This document shows positions 35,904 through 46,952 of a DNA stretch of 64,000 nt, piece by piece. The number at the start of each line of letters is the position of its first letter. Positions within the stretch are counted from its first letter, which is position 1. The notes below the pieces were generated by a model. It worked only from the letters and a program-made list of their open reading frames with translations, did not search any database and had not been told where the DNA came from. The stretch comes from CAWBJO01 sp963789175 (lineage in GTDB: Bacteria > Pseudomonadota > Alphaproteobacteria > Rhizobiales > Aestuariivirgaceae), in assembly GCA_963789175.1 (NCBI GenBank), contig CAWBJO010000007.1:868001-932000 (forward strand). Reading direction: 5' to 3'. Made by a program: the position numbers and the translations under genes.

Positions 35904-37139
35904 ATGAAGATGCGGCTTTGTTGGACGATCGGCCTCGTGGCGGTCCTCGCCGATCCGAGTGCCGCCGAATCCCTGTCGACCAACGCTTCCCCCATGCCCG
36001 CCCTCGAGCTGCAGGCGGTCCAGCGAGCGATCGGCCGCTCCGAAAGCCGCCAGAAGCTCCTCGAAGGCGAGATCGCCACCCTGAGCCGCGAGAACCAGGA
36101 CCTCTCCCGCCGCCTCGTCGAGACGGCGGCCATGATCCAGTCCCGCGAGGCCCTGGCAGCCGCCTCGGAGGACAGGATTTCCGCCCTTGACGGCGACGAG
36201 AAGGCCCTGCGAGCCGGCCTCCGCGCCCGCACCGATCAGTTGGCCCGCCTGCTCGCCGGGCTGGTCGAGCTCGAGGAGAATCCCCCGCCGGCGCTCGCTG
36301 CGGCCCCCGGCGACGCGCTACAGGCCGTGCGTTCCGCCATGCTGTTCGGCGCTGCCGTTCCGGCCGTGCGCACCGAGGCCGGGAACCTCGCACGCGACCT
36401 GGCCCGACTTGAGAAGCTCCGCGTTTCGCTCGCCCAGGAGCGGGACACTCTCGCCCTCCATCTGGAGAGGTTGAAGGGCTCGCGCGTACAGCTGGAAGAG
36501 CTTCTCGAACGCAAGCGGACGATCCTCGGCGCCGCCGACAAGGACCTGAAGAAGGAGAAGGCGACGGCCGCCCGCCTGGCCCGCAAGGCCAAGACCCTGT
36601 CGGGCCTCCTCGCCGCATTGGCGGCGGAAGCCCGCCGCCGGGAAGCCGAAAGGCAGCAACCGGTCGTCGGGGAAGCCACAGAAAAGCCGAAACTCGCCTT
36701 TACCCAGAGCCGCGGAAGACTGGAGTATCCCGCACAGGGCCAGGTGGTTCGACGGTTTGGCGATTCCGACGGTTTTGGAGGCCAGGCGAAGGGCTTCTAC
36801 ATCGCAACGAGAGAGGCCGCCCAGGTCGTTGCGCCGTCTGCGGCACGCATTGAATTTGCGGGCACTTTTCGGTCCTATGGCCAACTCTTGATATTGGATG
36901 TTGGCGAGGGGTATCATATCTTGCTGGCGGGCTTGGATCGTCTCGATGTCGAAACGGGCCAGAGTGTGAAGGCCGGAGAGCCTATTGGCCTGATGGGAGA
37001 CAGCCCGGCGCGAGGGACGATGATCGGCGATCAGCTCTCGGATCGCAGACCGATTGTTTACGTGGAATTTCGCAAGGCAGGAGATGCAGTCGATCCAGCG
37101 ACATGGTGGATCGGAGGCAGCAGGGAAGCTCGGAGATAG
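35904..37139 (+). CDS. EnvC-like murein hydrolase activator (degenerate LytM)
   Basis: A 411-residue periplasmic protein. A short signal peptide (cleavage near SAAES) is followed by about 230 residues of coiled coil rich in Glu, Leu, Arg and Ala, then a C-terminal LytM domain. The domain lacks the metalloprotease ligands: where HxxxD is expected it reads KGFYIATRE, and where HxH is expected it reads EGYHILLAG. It is therefore an activator rather than an enzyme, like EnvC, which switches on amidases at the division site. It sits just before ctpA, the usual order in this group. Confidence 0.86.
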   Translation: MKMRLCWTIGLVAVLADPSAAESLSTNASPMPALELQAVQRAIGRSESRQKLLEGEIATLSRENQDLSRRLVETAAMIQSREALAAASEDRISALDGDEKALRAGLRARTDQLARLLAGLVELEENPPPALAAAPGDALQAVRSAMLFGAAVPAVRTEAGNLARDLARLEKLRVSLAQERDTLALHLERLKGSRVQLEELLERKRTILGAADKDLKKEKATAARLARKAKTLSGLLAALAAEARRREAERQQPVVGEATEKPKLAFTQSRGRLEYPAQGQVVRRFGDSDGFGGQAKGFYIATREAAQVVAPSAARIEFAGTFRSYGQLLILDVGEGYHILLAGLDRLDVETGQSVKAGEPIGLMGDSPARGTMIGDQLSDRRPIVYVEFRKAGDAVDPATWWIGGSREARR

Positions 37140-37152
37140 AAAGGCCGAAAAG

Positions 37153-38526
37153 ATGAAGAAAGAGCTTATGCGGTCCGCCGGTTTGGTGGCCGCGGGTGCG
37201 GTATCTGCAACGTTGATCTGGCAGGCCCTGAGCGGCGCCAATGCCGCCAATACGGATACCTACAAGCAGCTCAACCTGTTCGGCGACGTATTCGACCGGG
37301 TGCGGACGGATTATGTCGAGTCCCCGGACGACGAGGGCCTCATCGAGAACGCCATCAACGGCATGTTGGCGGGCCTCGATCCCCACTCGAGCTACATGAA
37401 CGCCAAGCGGTACCAGGAAATGCAGGTGCAGACGCGCGGCGAGTTCGGCGGTCTCGGCATCGAGGTCACGATGGAAGAAGGGATCGTCAAGGTCATCTCC
37501 CCCATCGACGATACGCCGGCGGCCCGCGCCGGCATCCTGGCGGGCGACCTCATCGTCGAGATCGACGGTACCCAGGTCCAGGGCCTGACCCTCGAGCAGG
37601 CGGTCGACAAGATGCGCGGCAAGGTCAACACGCCCATCACGCTCACCATTGTCCGTCAGGGCAAGACCGACCCGATGGAGGTGAAGCTAGTGCGGGATCT
37701 CATCCGTCTCCGGGCCGTCAAACACGAGCTCGAGGGCACCGATGTCGGCTACATTCGCATCAGCTCGTTCAGCGAGCAGACCCAGGAAGGTCTCGACGCC
37801 GCCATCAACGATCTGAAGACCAAGGCCGGCGCCAACCTGAAGGGCTACGTCATCGACCTCAGGAACAATCCGGGCGGCCTTCTCGATCAGGCGATTTCCG
37901 TGTCCGACACGTTCCTCGAGCGGGGTGAGATCGTCTCCACGCGCGGCCGCAATCCCAACGAAAGCCAGCGGCGTCTCGCCGAGGCGGGCGACGCGGCCGG
38001 CGGCAAGCCGGTCGTCGTGCTGATCAACGGCGGCTCGGCCTCGGCATCCGAGATCGTCGCCGGTGCTTTGCAGGACCACAAGCGTGCCAACGTCATCGGC
38101 ACGCGCACCTTCGGCAAGGCGTCGGTGCAGACCATCATTCCGATCGGCAGCCAGGGCGCGCTCCGGCTGACGACGGCGCGCTACTACACTCCGTCCGGCC
38201 GGTCGATCCAGGCCCGCGGCATCGACCCTGACTTCCTGGTCGAGGAAGACGTTCCCGAGGATCTCAAGGCCTCGACGGCCCGCACGATCACCGGCGAATC
38301 GAGCCTCCGCGGTCACTTGAAGAACGAATCCGGCGAGGAGGGCGGCGGTTCCTCGGCCTATGTGCCGAAGGAGAGGGAGAAGGACAAGCAGCTCCTGGCG
38401 GCGATAGATCTGGTCCGCGGCAAGTCGATCGACACCTACGTCTCGAAACCGAAGGTCGAGGCGAAGTCGACGACCAAGCTGCCACCGGCATCGGATAGCG
38501 CCTCTCCGGGGAGTTCCAGCAACTGA
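37153..38526 (+). CDS. ctpA: C-terminal processing peptidase (S41)
   Basis: A 457-residue periplasmic serine protease. An N-terminal membrane/signal segment (SAGLVAAGAVSATLIW) precedes the PDZ domain (GGLGIEVTMEEGIVKVISP, about residues 85-165) and the S41 domain with the catalytic Ser in NGGSASASE and Lys in GTRTFGKASVQ. The C-terminal ~70 residues are polar and low-complexity. CtpA trims envelope proteins and peptidoglycan enzymes. It lies 13 bp after the EnvC-like gene, and both probably act in cell-wall turnover. Confidence 0.95.
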   Translation: MKKELMRSAGLVAAGAVSATLIWQALSGANAANTDTYKQLNLFGDVFDRVRTDYVESPDDEGLIENAINGMLAGLDPHSSYMNAKRYQEMQVQTRGEFGGLGIEVTMEEGIVKVISPIDDTPAARAGILAGDLIVEIDGTQVQGLTLEQAVDKMRGKVNTPITLTIVRQGKTDPMEVKLVRDLIRLRAVKHELEGTDVGYIRISSFSEQTQEGLDAAINDLKTKAGANLKGYVIDLRNNPGGLLDQAISVSDTFLERGEIVSTRGRNPNESQRRLAEAGDAAGGKPVVVLINGGSASASEIVAGALQDHKRANVIGTRTFGKASVQTIIPIGSQGALRLTTARYYTPSGRSIQARGIDPDFLVEEDVPEDLKASTARTITGESSLRGHLKNESGEEGGGSSAYVPKEREKDKQLLAAIDLVRGKSIDTYVSKPKVEAKSTTKLPPASDSASPGSSSN

Positions 38527-38644
38527 ACCGTCCTGTCTGGCGGCACTGACGGCGGGGCGCCCAGGCGGCGCCCCGTTTGTTTGTGCACCCCGCTGCCCCG
38601 GGCGACTATAATCGGCTGGCGCGAATCACTTGGGGCCCCCGCAC

Positions 38645-39793
38645 ATGCTCGATCATGAACTGCGACAGCCGTTGCGGCGGAAGACGTGGCGCGACCGTCT
38701 GCGAGACCGCCGACCCTCGCCCCTGCAATTCGCCACCACCCTGACCGTAGTGGGTGCCCTCGTCTTCGGCTGGTGGCTCTACACGACACCCGACCCGCAT
38801 GCCGGCGAGCCCGTCGTTCACCTGAAGATCGAGCCCATCGACCCCGTCGCCACGGCGACGATCGCGCCGGCCGCCGCCGACGAGCAGTCGGAGGCTCCGC
38901 TGCCCGATGACTTCGCGCCGGTCGACGATGGAGCGGTCGATCTCGAACTCACCCAGACGGCGAGCGCCGTGATCTTGGCGCCCCCGGTCAGGCTCGCCGC
39001 CGCACCGGTCGCTGGCTATTTCGAAAAAGGTCCCGACGGCCTGCTGCCCAAGAAGGCGCCGAACGGCCGCCGCCCGTTCGACATCTACGCGCGCCCCGTC
39101 CACAAGGCCGTCCTGCAATCTCCGCAGCCCAAGATTGCCCTGCTCATCGGCGGCATGGGCCTCAACGCCGAGTTCACCGCGCGCGCCATCTCGGCGCTTC
39201 CTCCGGAGGTGACGTTCGCCTTTGCTCCCTACGGCGAAGCGCTTCAGGACATGATCGATCGGGCTCGCACCGGCGGCCACGAGGTGATGCTGCATCTCCC
39301 GATGGAGCCGTTCGGCTATCCCGGCAACAATCCCGGTCCCCGGACCCTGCTGGCGAGCGCCGAGCCAGAGGAGAACATGACGAACCTCTCCTGGCTGCTG
39401 TCGCGCTTTTCCGGCTACACCGGCGTCGTCAACTATCTCGGCGCCCGCTTCACCTCCGATTCGCCGGCCCTCGAGCCGGTGCTCCGGAAGTTGAAGGACC
39501 GCGGCCTCGTCTACCTGGACGATGGCTCCTCCTCCCGCAGCCGCTCGGTGGAGATCGCCGACGAGATGGGGCTGCCGGCCCGCCAGGCGCGCCTCGTCAT
39601 CGATGCCGACGGAAACTTCAACGCCATCACCGAAAATCTCCGTCAGCTGGAAAAGCTCGCCCAATCGGGAGGTATCGTGATCGGCATCGGAACCGGGCTC
39701 CCCGCGACGATCGATGCCGTCGAGACCTGGGCGAAAGGGCTTGAATCGCGCGGCATCCTGCTTGTACCAGTGAGCGCCGGTTTCCGCTCCTGA
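38645..39793 (+). CDS. divergent polysaccharide deacetylase
   Basis: A 382-residue membrane-anchored protein with one N-terminal hydrophobic segment (FATTLTVVGALVFGWWL). A Pro/Ala/Asp-rich linker then leads to a divergent polysaccharide deacetylase domain (DUF610; PKIALLIGGMGLNAEFTARA, then HEVMLHLPMEP and RGLVYLDDGSSSRS). The domain probably acts on envelope glycans or as a binding protein. It is part of the conserved ctpA-deacetylase-rppH order. ATG 38645 is preferred. Confidence 0.88.
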   Translation: MLDHELRQPLRRKTWRDRLRDRRPSPLQFATTLTVVGALVFGWWLYTTPDPHAGEPVVHLKIEPIDPVATATIAPAAADEQSEAPLPDDFAPVDDGAVDLELTQTASAVILAPPVRLAAAPVAGYFEKGPDGLLPKKAPNGRRPFDIYARPVHKAVLQSPQPKIALLIGGMGLNAEFTARAISALPPEVTFAFAPYGEALQDMIDRARTGGHEVMLHLPMEPFGYPGNNPGPRTLLASAEPEENMTNLSWLLSRFSGYTGVVNYLGARFTSDSPALEPVLRKLKDRGLVYLDDGSSSRSRSVEIADEMGLPARQARLVIDADGNFNAITENLRQLEKLAQSGGIVIGIGTGLPATIDAVETWAKGLESRGILLVPVSAGFRS

Positions 39794-39821
39794 CCTTCCG
39801 GCCTGCTTTCGAAGGGCTTTC

Positions 39822-40325
39822 ATGACGACGATCGTCGATCCCGCCAAGCTCGATTACCGGCCGTGCGTTGGCGTCATGCTCCTCAGCGGGCAGGGCAAGG
39901 TTTGGATCGGCCGGCGCTCCGACAAGCCGAACGAGGAAGGCACCGGCCACTGGTGGCAGATGCCGCAGGGAGGGATCGACAAGCGCGAGAATCCGCGCGA
40001 CGCCGCCCTGCGCGAGCTCAAGGAGGAAACGGGCATCCGCAGTGCCAGCTTCCTCGCCGAGGCTCCCGGCTGGTTCTACTACGATCTCCCCACTCACCTC
40101 ATCGGCAGGGCCTGGGGCGGCAAGTATCGCGGCCAGAAGCAACGCTGGATCGCCCTGCGCTTCGAGGGCGACGACGGCGAGGTCGACATCGCTCCCCGCG
40201 ACCACAAGGCGGAGTTCGACGCCTGGCGGTGGGCCTCCATGGACGAGCTTCTGGACCTCATCGTGCCCTTCAAGCGCGAGGTCTATGGCAAGGTCGTCGC
40301 CGCCTTCCGGCATCTCGGCAAATGA
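39822..40325 (+). CDS. rppH: RNA pyrophosphohydrolase
   Basis: A 167-residue Nudix hydrolase that removes 5' pyrophosphate from mRNA and so starts decay. The Nudix box reads GGIDKRENPRDAALRELKEE followed by TG, with all catalytic Glu present. The RPCVGVMLL start and FKREVYGKVVAAF end are typical of RppH. It follows the deacetylase by 28 bp. Confidence 0.95.
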   Translation: MTTIVDPAKLDYRPCVGVMLLSGQGKVWIGRRSDKPNEEGTGHWWQMPQGGIDKRENPRDAALRELKEETGIRSASFLAEAPGWFYYDLPTHLIGRAWGGKYRGQKQRWIALRFEGDDGEVDIAPRDHKAEFDAWRWASMDELLDLIVPFKREVYGKVVAAFRHLGK

Positions 40326-40331
40326 CCTCGA

Positions 40332-41003
40332 GTGCCTGAAGGCATGGTCGTCCGCCATATCATCTTCGATTGCGATGGCGTGCTCGTCGACAGCGAGTCG
40401 CTTGCCGCCGTCATCCAGTCGGAGATGTTCGCCCAATTCGGGGCCGACGTTCCAGCCGACGTCATCCGCACCCGCTTCGTCGGCCACACGGCCAAGGAGC
40501 TGTGGCTCACCCTCGCCGCCGAGAACGGCATCGAACTGCCCGCCGATTTCCTGGCCATCCGCAAGCGGGTGCTGATGAACGAGTTCGGCAAGCGTCTCGT
40601 CGTCGTGCCCGGGGTCCGCGAGACGTTGCGGCAGTTCCGCCAAGTCCTGTCGGTCGCCTCCAATAGCGAAGGCGGAATGCTGATCCACAAGCTGACGGTG
40701 ACGGGCATCATCGAATTCTTCGGCGACCGCATCTTCAGCATCGACCATGTCGAGCGGCCGAAGCCTGCCCCGGATCTCTACCTCGCAGCGCTGAAGCGCG
40801 CCGGCGTTCCCGCCGCCGAGACCGTCGTCGTTGAGGACACCCCTGTCGGCACCGCTGCCGCCCGCGCCGCCGGTCTCGACGTGATCGGATTCACGGGCGC
40901 CTCCCACAACACGCCGGATACGCCGCGCGAACTCGGCAAGGCCGGCGCCGCCGTCGTCCTGGAGGATTTCCGCGAGATTCCGGCCGCGATTTCGAAGCTC
41001 TGA
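40332..41003 (+). CDS. HAD-family phosphatase
   Basis: A 223-residue haloacid dehalogenase-type hydrolase of the phosphoglycolate phosphatase/beta-phosphoglucomutase subgroup. Motif I is IIFDCDGVLVDSE with the Asp nucleophile; motif II Ser is in VASNSEGG; motif III/IV are RPKPAPDLYL and VEDTPVGTAAARAAG. A helical cap is inserted after motif I. The start may be GTG 40332 or ATG 40344. The substrate is a small sugar or organic phosphate and is not known. Confidence 0.85.
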   Translation: MPEGMVVRHIIFDCDGVLVDSESLAAVIQSEMFAQFGADVPADVIRTRFVGHTAKELWLTLAAENGIELPADFLAIRKRVLMNEFGKRLVVVPGVRETLRQFRQVLSVASNSEGGMLIHKLTVTGIIEFFGDRIFSIDHVERPKPAPDLYLAALKRAGVPAAETVVVEDTPVGTAAARAAGLDVIGFTGASHNTPDTPRELGKAGAAVVLEDFREIPAAISKL

Positions 41004-41022
41004 TGTGCATTGCGGTAAGTTG

Positions 41023-41051
41023 TTGACTTCTTAATCATTCGTCCCTATATC
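41023..41051 (+). promoter_or_regulatory. promoter of the RNA helicase gene
   Basis: TTGACT (41023-41028), a 17-bp spacer and TATATC (41046-41051). It leaves a leader of about 180 bases before the helicase start, with a GC-rich hairpin, CGCCGA and TCGGCG arms, near 41167-41180. Long leaders are common for cold-induced helicases. Confidence 0.55.
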
Positions 41052-41237
41052 GATGTCTTCGTTCCGGCCTATCGGGAGCGTGAGCCGCCTGCTAAAGGCG
41101 CATCCCGCCGGAAATCCACCCCAAACTTTCCATTCACGCGGAACGTTTCTGCGCCCTCCTGGGCCTCGCCGACTGTCGGCGGGTGTCACATCGGACATGG
41201 CGGCGCTGTCCCTTTGTTCCGATTGAAAGCAGAATTC

Positions 41238-42617
41238 ATGTCATTCATCTCTCTTGGGCTTTCGGGCCCCCTACTCAAGGCTCTCGAAGTCGAGGGCTAC
41301 GAGCATCCGACGCCGATCCAGCAGAAGGCGATCCCGCCTCTTCTCGCCGGCCGGGACACGCTCGGCATCGCTCAGACTGGCACCGGCAAGACTGCCGCGT
41401 TCGCCTTGCCGATCCTTCAATTGCTGGCCGGCCGCTCCGGCCGTACGTCGCCGGGAAAATGTCGCGCTCTCATCCTGTCGCCGACGCGTGAGCTGGCGGC
41501 ACAGATCGGCGAATCGCTGGTCGCTTACGGCCGCTTCCTCAGCCTCGTGACTGCCACGGTATACGGTGGCATGCCGATCAACCGGCAGATTTCGACGCTG
41601 AAGCGCGGTGTGGATATTCTCGTCGCGACTCCTGGCCGCCTCGTGGACCTCCTCGACCGGCGGGCCGTGACGCTGTCTGAGGTCGAGATTTTCGTCCTCG
41701 ACGAAGTCGATCGCATGCTCGATCTCGGCTTCATTCACGCAATCCGTCGCATCTCCGGCCAGTTGCCGAAGTCGCGCCAGAATTTGTTCTTCTCCGCCAC
41801 CCTTCCCAAGGAGATCGCCGGCCTCGCCGACGCGCTCCTCAAGGACCCGGTACGCATGGAGATCGCTCCGGCGGCGACGACCGCGGACCGGATCGAGCAG
41901 CACGTCATTCACGTCGATGGCGGCACCAAGCTGCGTTTGCTCACCAGCCTTCTGGCCGAGCGGCAGATGCTTCGCACGCTCGTCTTCACGCGCACCAAGC
42001 GCGGTGCCGACAAGGTGGCGCGCGGTCTGACCGCCGCCGGTATCGAAGCCGGCGCCATCCATGGCAACAAGTCGCAGCCGCAGCGGGAGCGTGCGCTCGC
42101 CGGCTTCAGGAACGGCGCGACGCGCGTGCTCGTCGCCACCGACATCGCGGCTCGCGGTCTCGATATCCCGGGGGTGTCGCATGTCGTCAACTACGACCTT
42201 CCGGAAGTCGCCGAAGCGTATGTTCATCGGATCGGCCGAACCGCAAGGGCGGGTGCTTCGGGCACGGCCATCTCCTTTTGCGACGGGGAGCAGCAACCGC
42301 TGCTGCGCGACATCGAACGTTTGATCGGCCGTCGCCTGGAAGCCATGGCGCATCCACTTGCTGGCGTTTCCAACGCCGGCAAGCGTACGCATCAGCCGCG
42401 GCCGCAGGCTCAGGCGCGGCGCAACAACCCGGCCCAGGGCAAGGATCGGTCCAAGCCGGCGGAGGCTCACGCTCGGGATTCGTGGATGAAGGAAGTGGGC
42501 ACGCGCCCGGTTGCGGCGGCACGAAAGGCCAAACGGCAAGGTCACCGCCGCGGCAGCTGGCGCGGAACGAAGCCGGCCGGCGGTCACGCGCGCCAGGCGG
42601 CCCGCGAGAGCGTCTGA
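41238..42617 (+). CDS. DEAD-box RNA helicase, RhlE type
   Basis: A 459-residue ATP-dependent RNA helicase. The order is Q motif EHPTPIQQKAIP, motif I AQTGTGKT, Ia PTRELAAQ, GG, Ib TPGRL, motif II written DEVD (LDEVDRMLDLGF), motif III SAT, then HRIGRTARAG. The C-terminal ~90 residues are basic and low-complexity, typical of RhlE-like proteins. The DEVD in place of DEAD changes one small residue next to the catalytic Glu. ATG 41238 is chosen over TTG 41214. It has its own promoter and long leader and converges on atpC. Confidence 0.92.
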   Translation: MSFISLGLSGPLLKALEVEGYEHPTPIQQKAIPPLLAGRDTLGIAQTGTGKTAAFALPILQLLAGRSGRTSPGKCRALILSPTRELAAQIGESLVAYGRFLSLVTATVYGGMPINRQISTLKRGVDILVATPGRLVDLLDRRAVTLSEVEIFVLDEVDRMLDLGFIHAIRRISGQLPKSRQNLFFSATLPKEIAGLADALLKDPVRMEIAPAATTADRIEQHVIHVDGGTKLRLLTSLLAERQMLRTLVFTRTKRGADKVARGLTAAGIEAGAIHGNKSQPQRERALAGFRNGATRVLVATDIAARGLDIPGVSHVVNYDLPEVAEAYVHRIGRTARAGASGTAISFCDGEQQPLLRDIERLIGRRLEAMAHPLAGVSNAGKRTHQPRPQAQARRNNPAQGKDRSKPAEAHARDSWMKEVGTRPVAAARKAKRQGHRRGSWRGTKPAGGHARQAARESV

Positions 42618-42638
42618 AGGCTTTTCCGCGCCTCTGCC

Positions 42639-43037
42639 CTACTGCAGCGAGGAGCTCAGCTCCCGGAGATGATCGAGCGATTCCTGCGCCCGCCGCCGCG
42701 TCTCGTCGTCGGTGGCGTCGGCGACGTCTTCCTCGGCATTCTTGACCTGCTGCGCGAGCATCTCCGGATTGAGCTCGCTCAGCGGAATGGCGACCTCGGC
42801 GAGGATGGTGAGCCCGCCCGGGTTGACCTCGGCGAACCCCCCGCGCACGAAGACGCGGTCGACTCCACCGTCGGCGAGCGTGATCTCGATCACGCCCGGC
42901 TGCAGGGTCGAAAGCACCGGTGCATGCCCCGGCAGCACGGCGAACAGGCCTTCGGTGCCCGGCACCACGACCTGCTGGACGTCGGCCGAAAGCAGCAGCC
43001 GTTCCGGCGAGACGAGTTCGAACTTGAGGAGGTCCAT
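42639..43037 (-). CDS. atpC: F1-ATPase epsilon subunit
   Basis: A 132-residue epsilon subunit. The N-terminal beta domain (FELVSPERLLLSADVQQVVV, PGTEGLFAVLPGHAP) is complete, and the two C-terminal helices include AQESLDHLRELS. It links the gamma shaft to the c-ring and can inhibit hydrolysis. It is last in the leftward atpHAGDC operon, five bases after atpD. ATG 43037 is used; the longer frame is a shadow. Confidence 0.95.
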   Translation of the reverse strand: MDLLKFELVSPERLLLSADVQQVVVPGTEGLFAVLPGHAPVLSTLQPGVIEITLADGGVDRVFVRGGFAEVNPGGLTILAEVAIPLSELNPEMLAQQVKNAEEDVADATDDETRRRAQESLDHLRELSSSLQ

Positions 43038-43042
43038 CGCGC

Positions 43043-44485
<1,443 letters not shown>

Positions 44486-44509
44486 CTTGCGGTCCTTTCG
44501 TATTGTTCC

Positions 44510-45391
44510 TCAGAGCGCCTCGGCGCCCGAGATGATTTCGATGAGTTCTTTGGTGATCTGCGCCTGCCGCTGGCGATTGTAGTTGAGCGTCAGCCTGTCG
44601 ATCATGTCGCCGGCATTGCGCGTCGCACTGTCCATGGCGCTCATGCGCGCCCCCTGCTCCGACGCCGCGTTCTCGAGCAGCGCCCGGAAGATCTGCACCT
44701 GGATGTTGCGCGGCAGCAGATCGGCGAGGATCTCGCCCTCGTCGGGCTCCGCATCGTAGATGGCGCCGTCGAGGTCGGGCGCGGATTCGGCCGGCGCCAC
44801 CTCCGCTGGGATGAGGCGCAGCGCGCGGGGCCGCTGCGACATGACCGACTTGAATTCGGCGAAGAAGATGGTGGCGACGTCGAACTGCCCCTCCTCGAAG
44901 AGCTTTAAGATGCGGTTGCCGACCACCTGCGCCTGCGCGAAGCCGACGTTCTTCACGCCGCGGAACTCGATGACGTCGATGATGTGGCGTCCGTAGAGCC
45001 GCTTGAGCAGGTCGTTGCCCTTCTTGCCCACGCACATGATCTTGACGGTCTTGCCCTGCGCCAAGAGGGAATCGATGCGTTCCCGCGCCAGCCGGACGAT
45101 CGAGGAGTTGAAGGCCCCGCACAGTCCGCGTTCCGCCGTGGCGACGACTATGAGGTGGTTCTGGTCTTGGCCCGTGCCCGTCACCAGCGGCGATGCATCC
45201 GCACGCCCTTCCATGGCCCGCGCCAGGTTGCCGAGCACCGCCGCCATGCGGTCCGAATACGGGCGGGCGGCGACGGCCGCCTCCTGGGCGCGCCGCAACT
45301 TCGCCGCCGCAACCATCTGCATGGCCTTGGTGATCTTGCGCGTCGCCTTCACCGACGCGATGCGATTTCTGAGATCCTTGAGACTCGGCAT
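44510..45391 (-). CDS. atpG: F1-ATPase gamma subunit
   Basis: A 293-residue rotary shaft subunit. The N-terminal coiled coil (SLKDLRNRIASVKATRKITK, MQMVAAAKLRRAQ) and C-terminal one (ARMSAMDSATRNAGDMI, YNRQRQAQITKELIEI) are complete. ATG 45391 starts the conserved helix. The frame extends far upstream only as an atpA shadow. Confidence 0.96.
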   Translation of the reverse strand: MPSLKDLRNRIASVKATRKITKAMQMVAAAKLRRAQEAAVAARPYSDRMAAVLGNLARAMEGRADASPLVTGTGQDQNHLIVVATAERGLCGAFNSSIVRLARERIDSLLAQGKTVKIMCVGKKGNDLLKRLYGRHIIDVIEFRGVKNVGFAQAQVVGNRILKLFEEGQFDVATIFFAEFKSVMSQRPRALRLIPAEVAPAESAPDLDGAIYDAEPDEGEILADLLPRNIQVQIFRALLENAASEQGARMSAMDSATRNAGDMIDRLTLNYNRQRQAQITKELIEIISGAEAL

Positions 45392-45419
45392 GGACGGTCG
45401 GTTCCCGACGAAAAAGTCG

Positions 45420-46952
45420 TTAAGCGGCGAAGGCCTTGGAGTAGGTGTCGACCGCCGCCTTGAGCTTCGCTCCCGTCTCGTCCGTGATTTGCTTTTCGCT
45501 GCGGATCGATTCGAGGATGTCCTTGTGGCTCTCGCGCATGAGCCGCAGGAGCCCTTCCTCGAAGGGGCGCACCGCCGTGACCGGCAGCGGATCGAGATAG
45601 CCGTTGACCCCGGCATAGATGGAGACGACCTGCTCCTCGACTTTCAGCGGCGCGAACTGCGGCTGCTTCAGGAGCTCGGTCAGGCGCGAGCCGCGGTTGA
45701 GCAGCCGCTGCGTCGAAGCATCGAGGTCGGAGCCGAATTGCGCGAAGGCCGCCATCTCGCGGTACTGCGCGAGCTCGCCCTTGATCTTGCCGGCCACCTG
45801 CTTCATCGCCTTGATCTGCGCCGCCGAGCCGACGCGCGACACCGACAGGCCGACGTTCACGGCCGGCCGAATGCCCTGGTAGAAGAGATCGGTCTCGAGG
45901 AAGATCTGGCCGTCGGTGATCGAAATGACGTTGGTCGGGATGTAGGCCGACACGTCGTTCGCCTGCGTTTCGATGACCGGCAGGGCCGTCAGCGAGCCCC
46001 CGCCCTTCGAATCGTTGAGCTTGGCCGCCCGCTCGAGGAGCCGCGAATGGAGATAGAAGACGTCGCCCGGATAGGCTTCGCGGCCCGGCGGCCGCCTGAG
46101 CAGCAAAGACATCTGGCGATAGGCGACGGCCTGCTTCGACAGGTCGTCATAGGCTATGAGCGCATGCATGCCGTTGTCGCGGAAATATTCGCCCATCGTA
46201 CAGCCGGCGAACGGCGCCAGATACTGCATGGGCGCCGGGTCGGACGCCGTCGCCGCGACGATGATCGAGTATTCGAGGGCGCCGTTGTCCTCCAGGATCT
46301 TCACGAACTGGGCGACCGTCGACCGCTTCTGCCCGCACGCCACGTAGACGCAGTAGAGCTTTTCCTTCTCCGGACCCGCTGCGTGTATCGGCTTCTGGTT
46401 CAAGATCGTGTCGAGGATGATCGCCGTCTTGCCGGTCTGACGGTCGCCGATGATGAGCTCGCGCTGGCCGCGCCCGATCGGGATCAGCGCGTCGACGGCC
46501 TTGAGGCCGGTCGCCATCGGCTCGTGCACCGACTTCCTCGGGATGATGCCTGGTGCCTTGACGTCGACGCGCCGGCGCTCCTTCGACTTGATCGGTCCCT
46601 TGCCGTCGATCGGGTTGCCGAGTCCGTCGACCACGCGGCCGAGGAGCTCCTTGCCCACCGGCACCTCGACGATGGCGTTTGTCCGCTTGACCGTATCGCC
46701 TTCCTTGATCTCCTGGTCGGACCCGAAGATAACGACGCCGACATTGTCGACTTCGAGATTGAGTGCCATTCCGCGCACGCCGTTCGGGAACTCCACCATC
46801 TCGCCAGCCTGGACGTTGTCCAATCCGTAGACGCGCGCGATGCCGTCGCCCACCGACAGGACCTGCCCGATTTCCGAAACCTCGGCCTCGTTGCCGAAGT
46901 CCTTGATCTGCTTCTTCAGGATGGCGGAGATTTCGGCCGCTCGGATGTCCAT
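45420..46952 (-). CDS. atpA: F1-ATPase alpha subunit
   Basis: A 510-residue alpha subunit. The nucleotide-binding P-loop is GDRQTGKTA, and the alpha signature PGREAYPGDVFYLHSRLLER is present. The start MDIRAAEISAILKKQI is typical for Rhizobiales. The start overlaps the atpH stop (TAATG), implying coupled translation. Confidence 0.98.
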   Translation of the reverse strand: MDIRAAEISAILKKQIKDFGNEAEVSEIGQVLSVGDGIARVYGLDNVQAGEMVEFPNGVRGMALNLEVDNVGVVIFGSDQEIKEGDTVKRTNAIVEVPVGKELLGRVVDGLGNPIDGKGPIKSKERRRVDVKAPGIIPRKSVHEPMATGLKAVDALIPIGRGQRELIIGDRQTGKTAIILDTILNQKPIHAAGPEKEKLYCVYVACGQKRSTVAQFVKILEDNGALEYSIIVAATASDPAPMQYLAPFAGCTMGEYFRDNGMHALIAYDDLSKQAVAYRQMSLLLRRPPGREAYPGDVFYLHSRLLERAAKLNDSKGGGSLTALPVIETQANDVSAYIPTNVISITDGQIFLETDLFYQGIRPAVNVGLSVSRVGSAAQIKAMKQVAGKIKGELAQYREMAAFAQFGSDLDASTQRLLNRGSRLTELLKQPQFAPLKVEEQVVSIYAGVNGYLDPLPVTAVRPFEEGLLRLMRESHKDILESIRSEKQITDETGAKLKAAVDTYSKAFAA

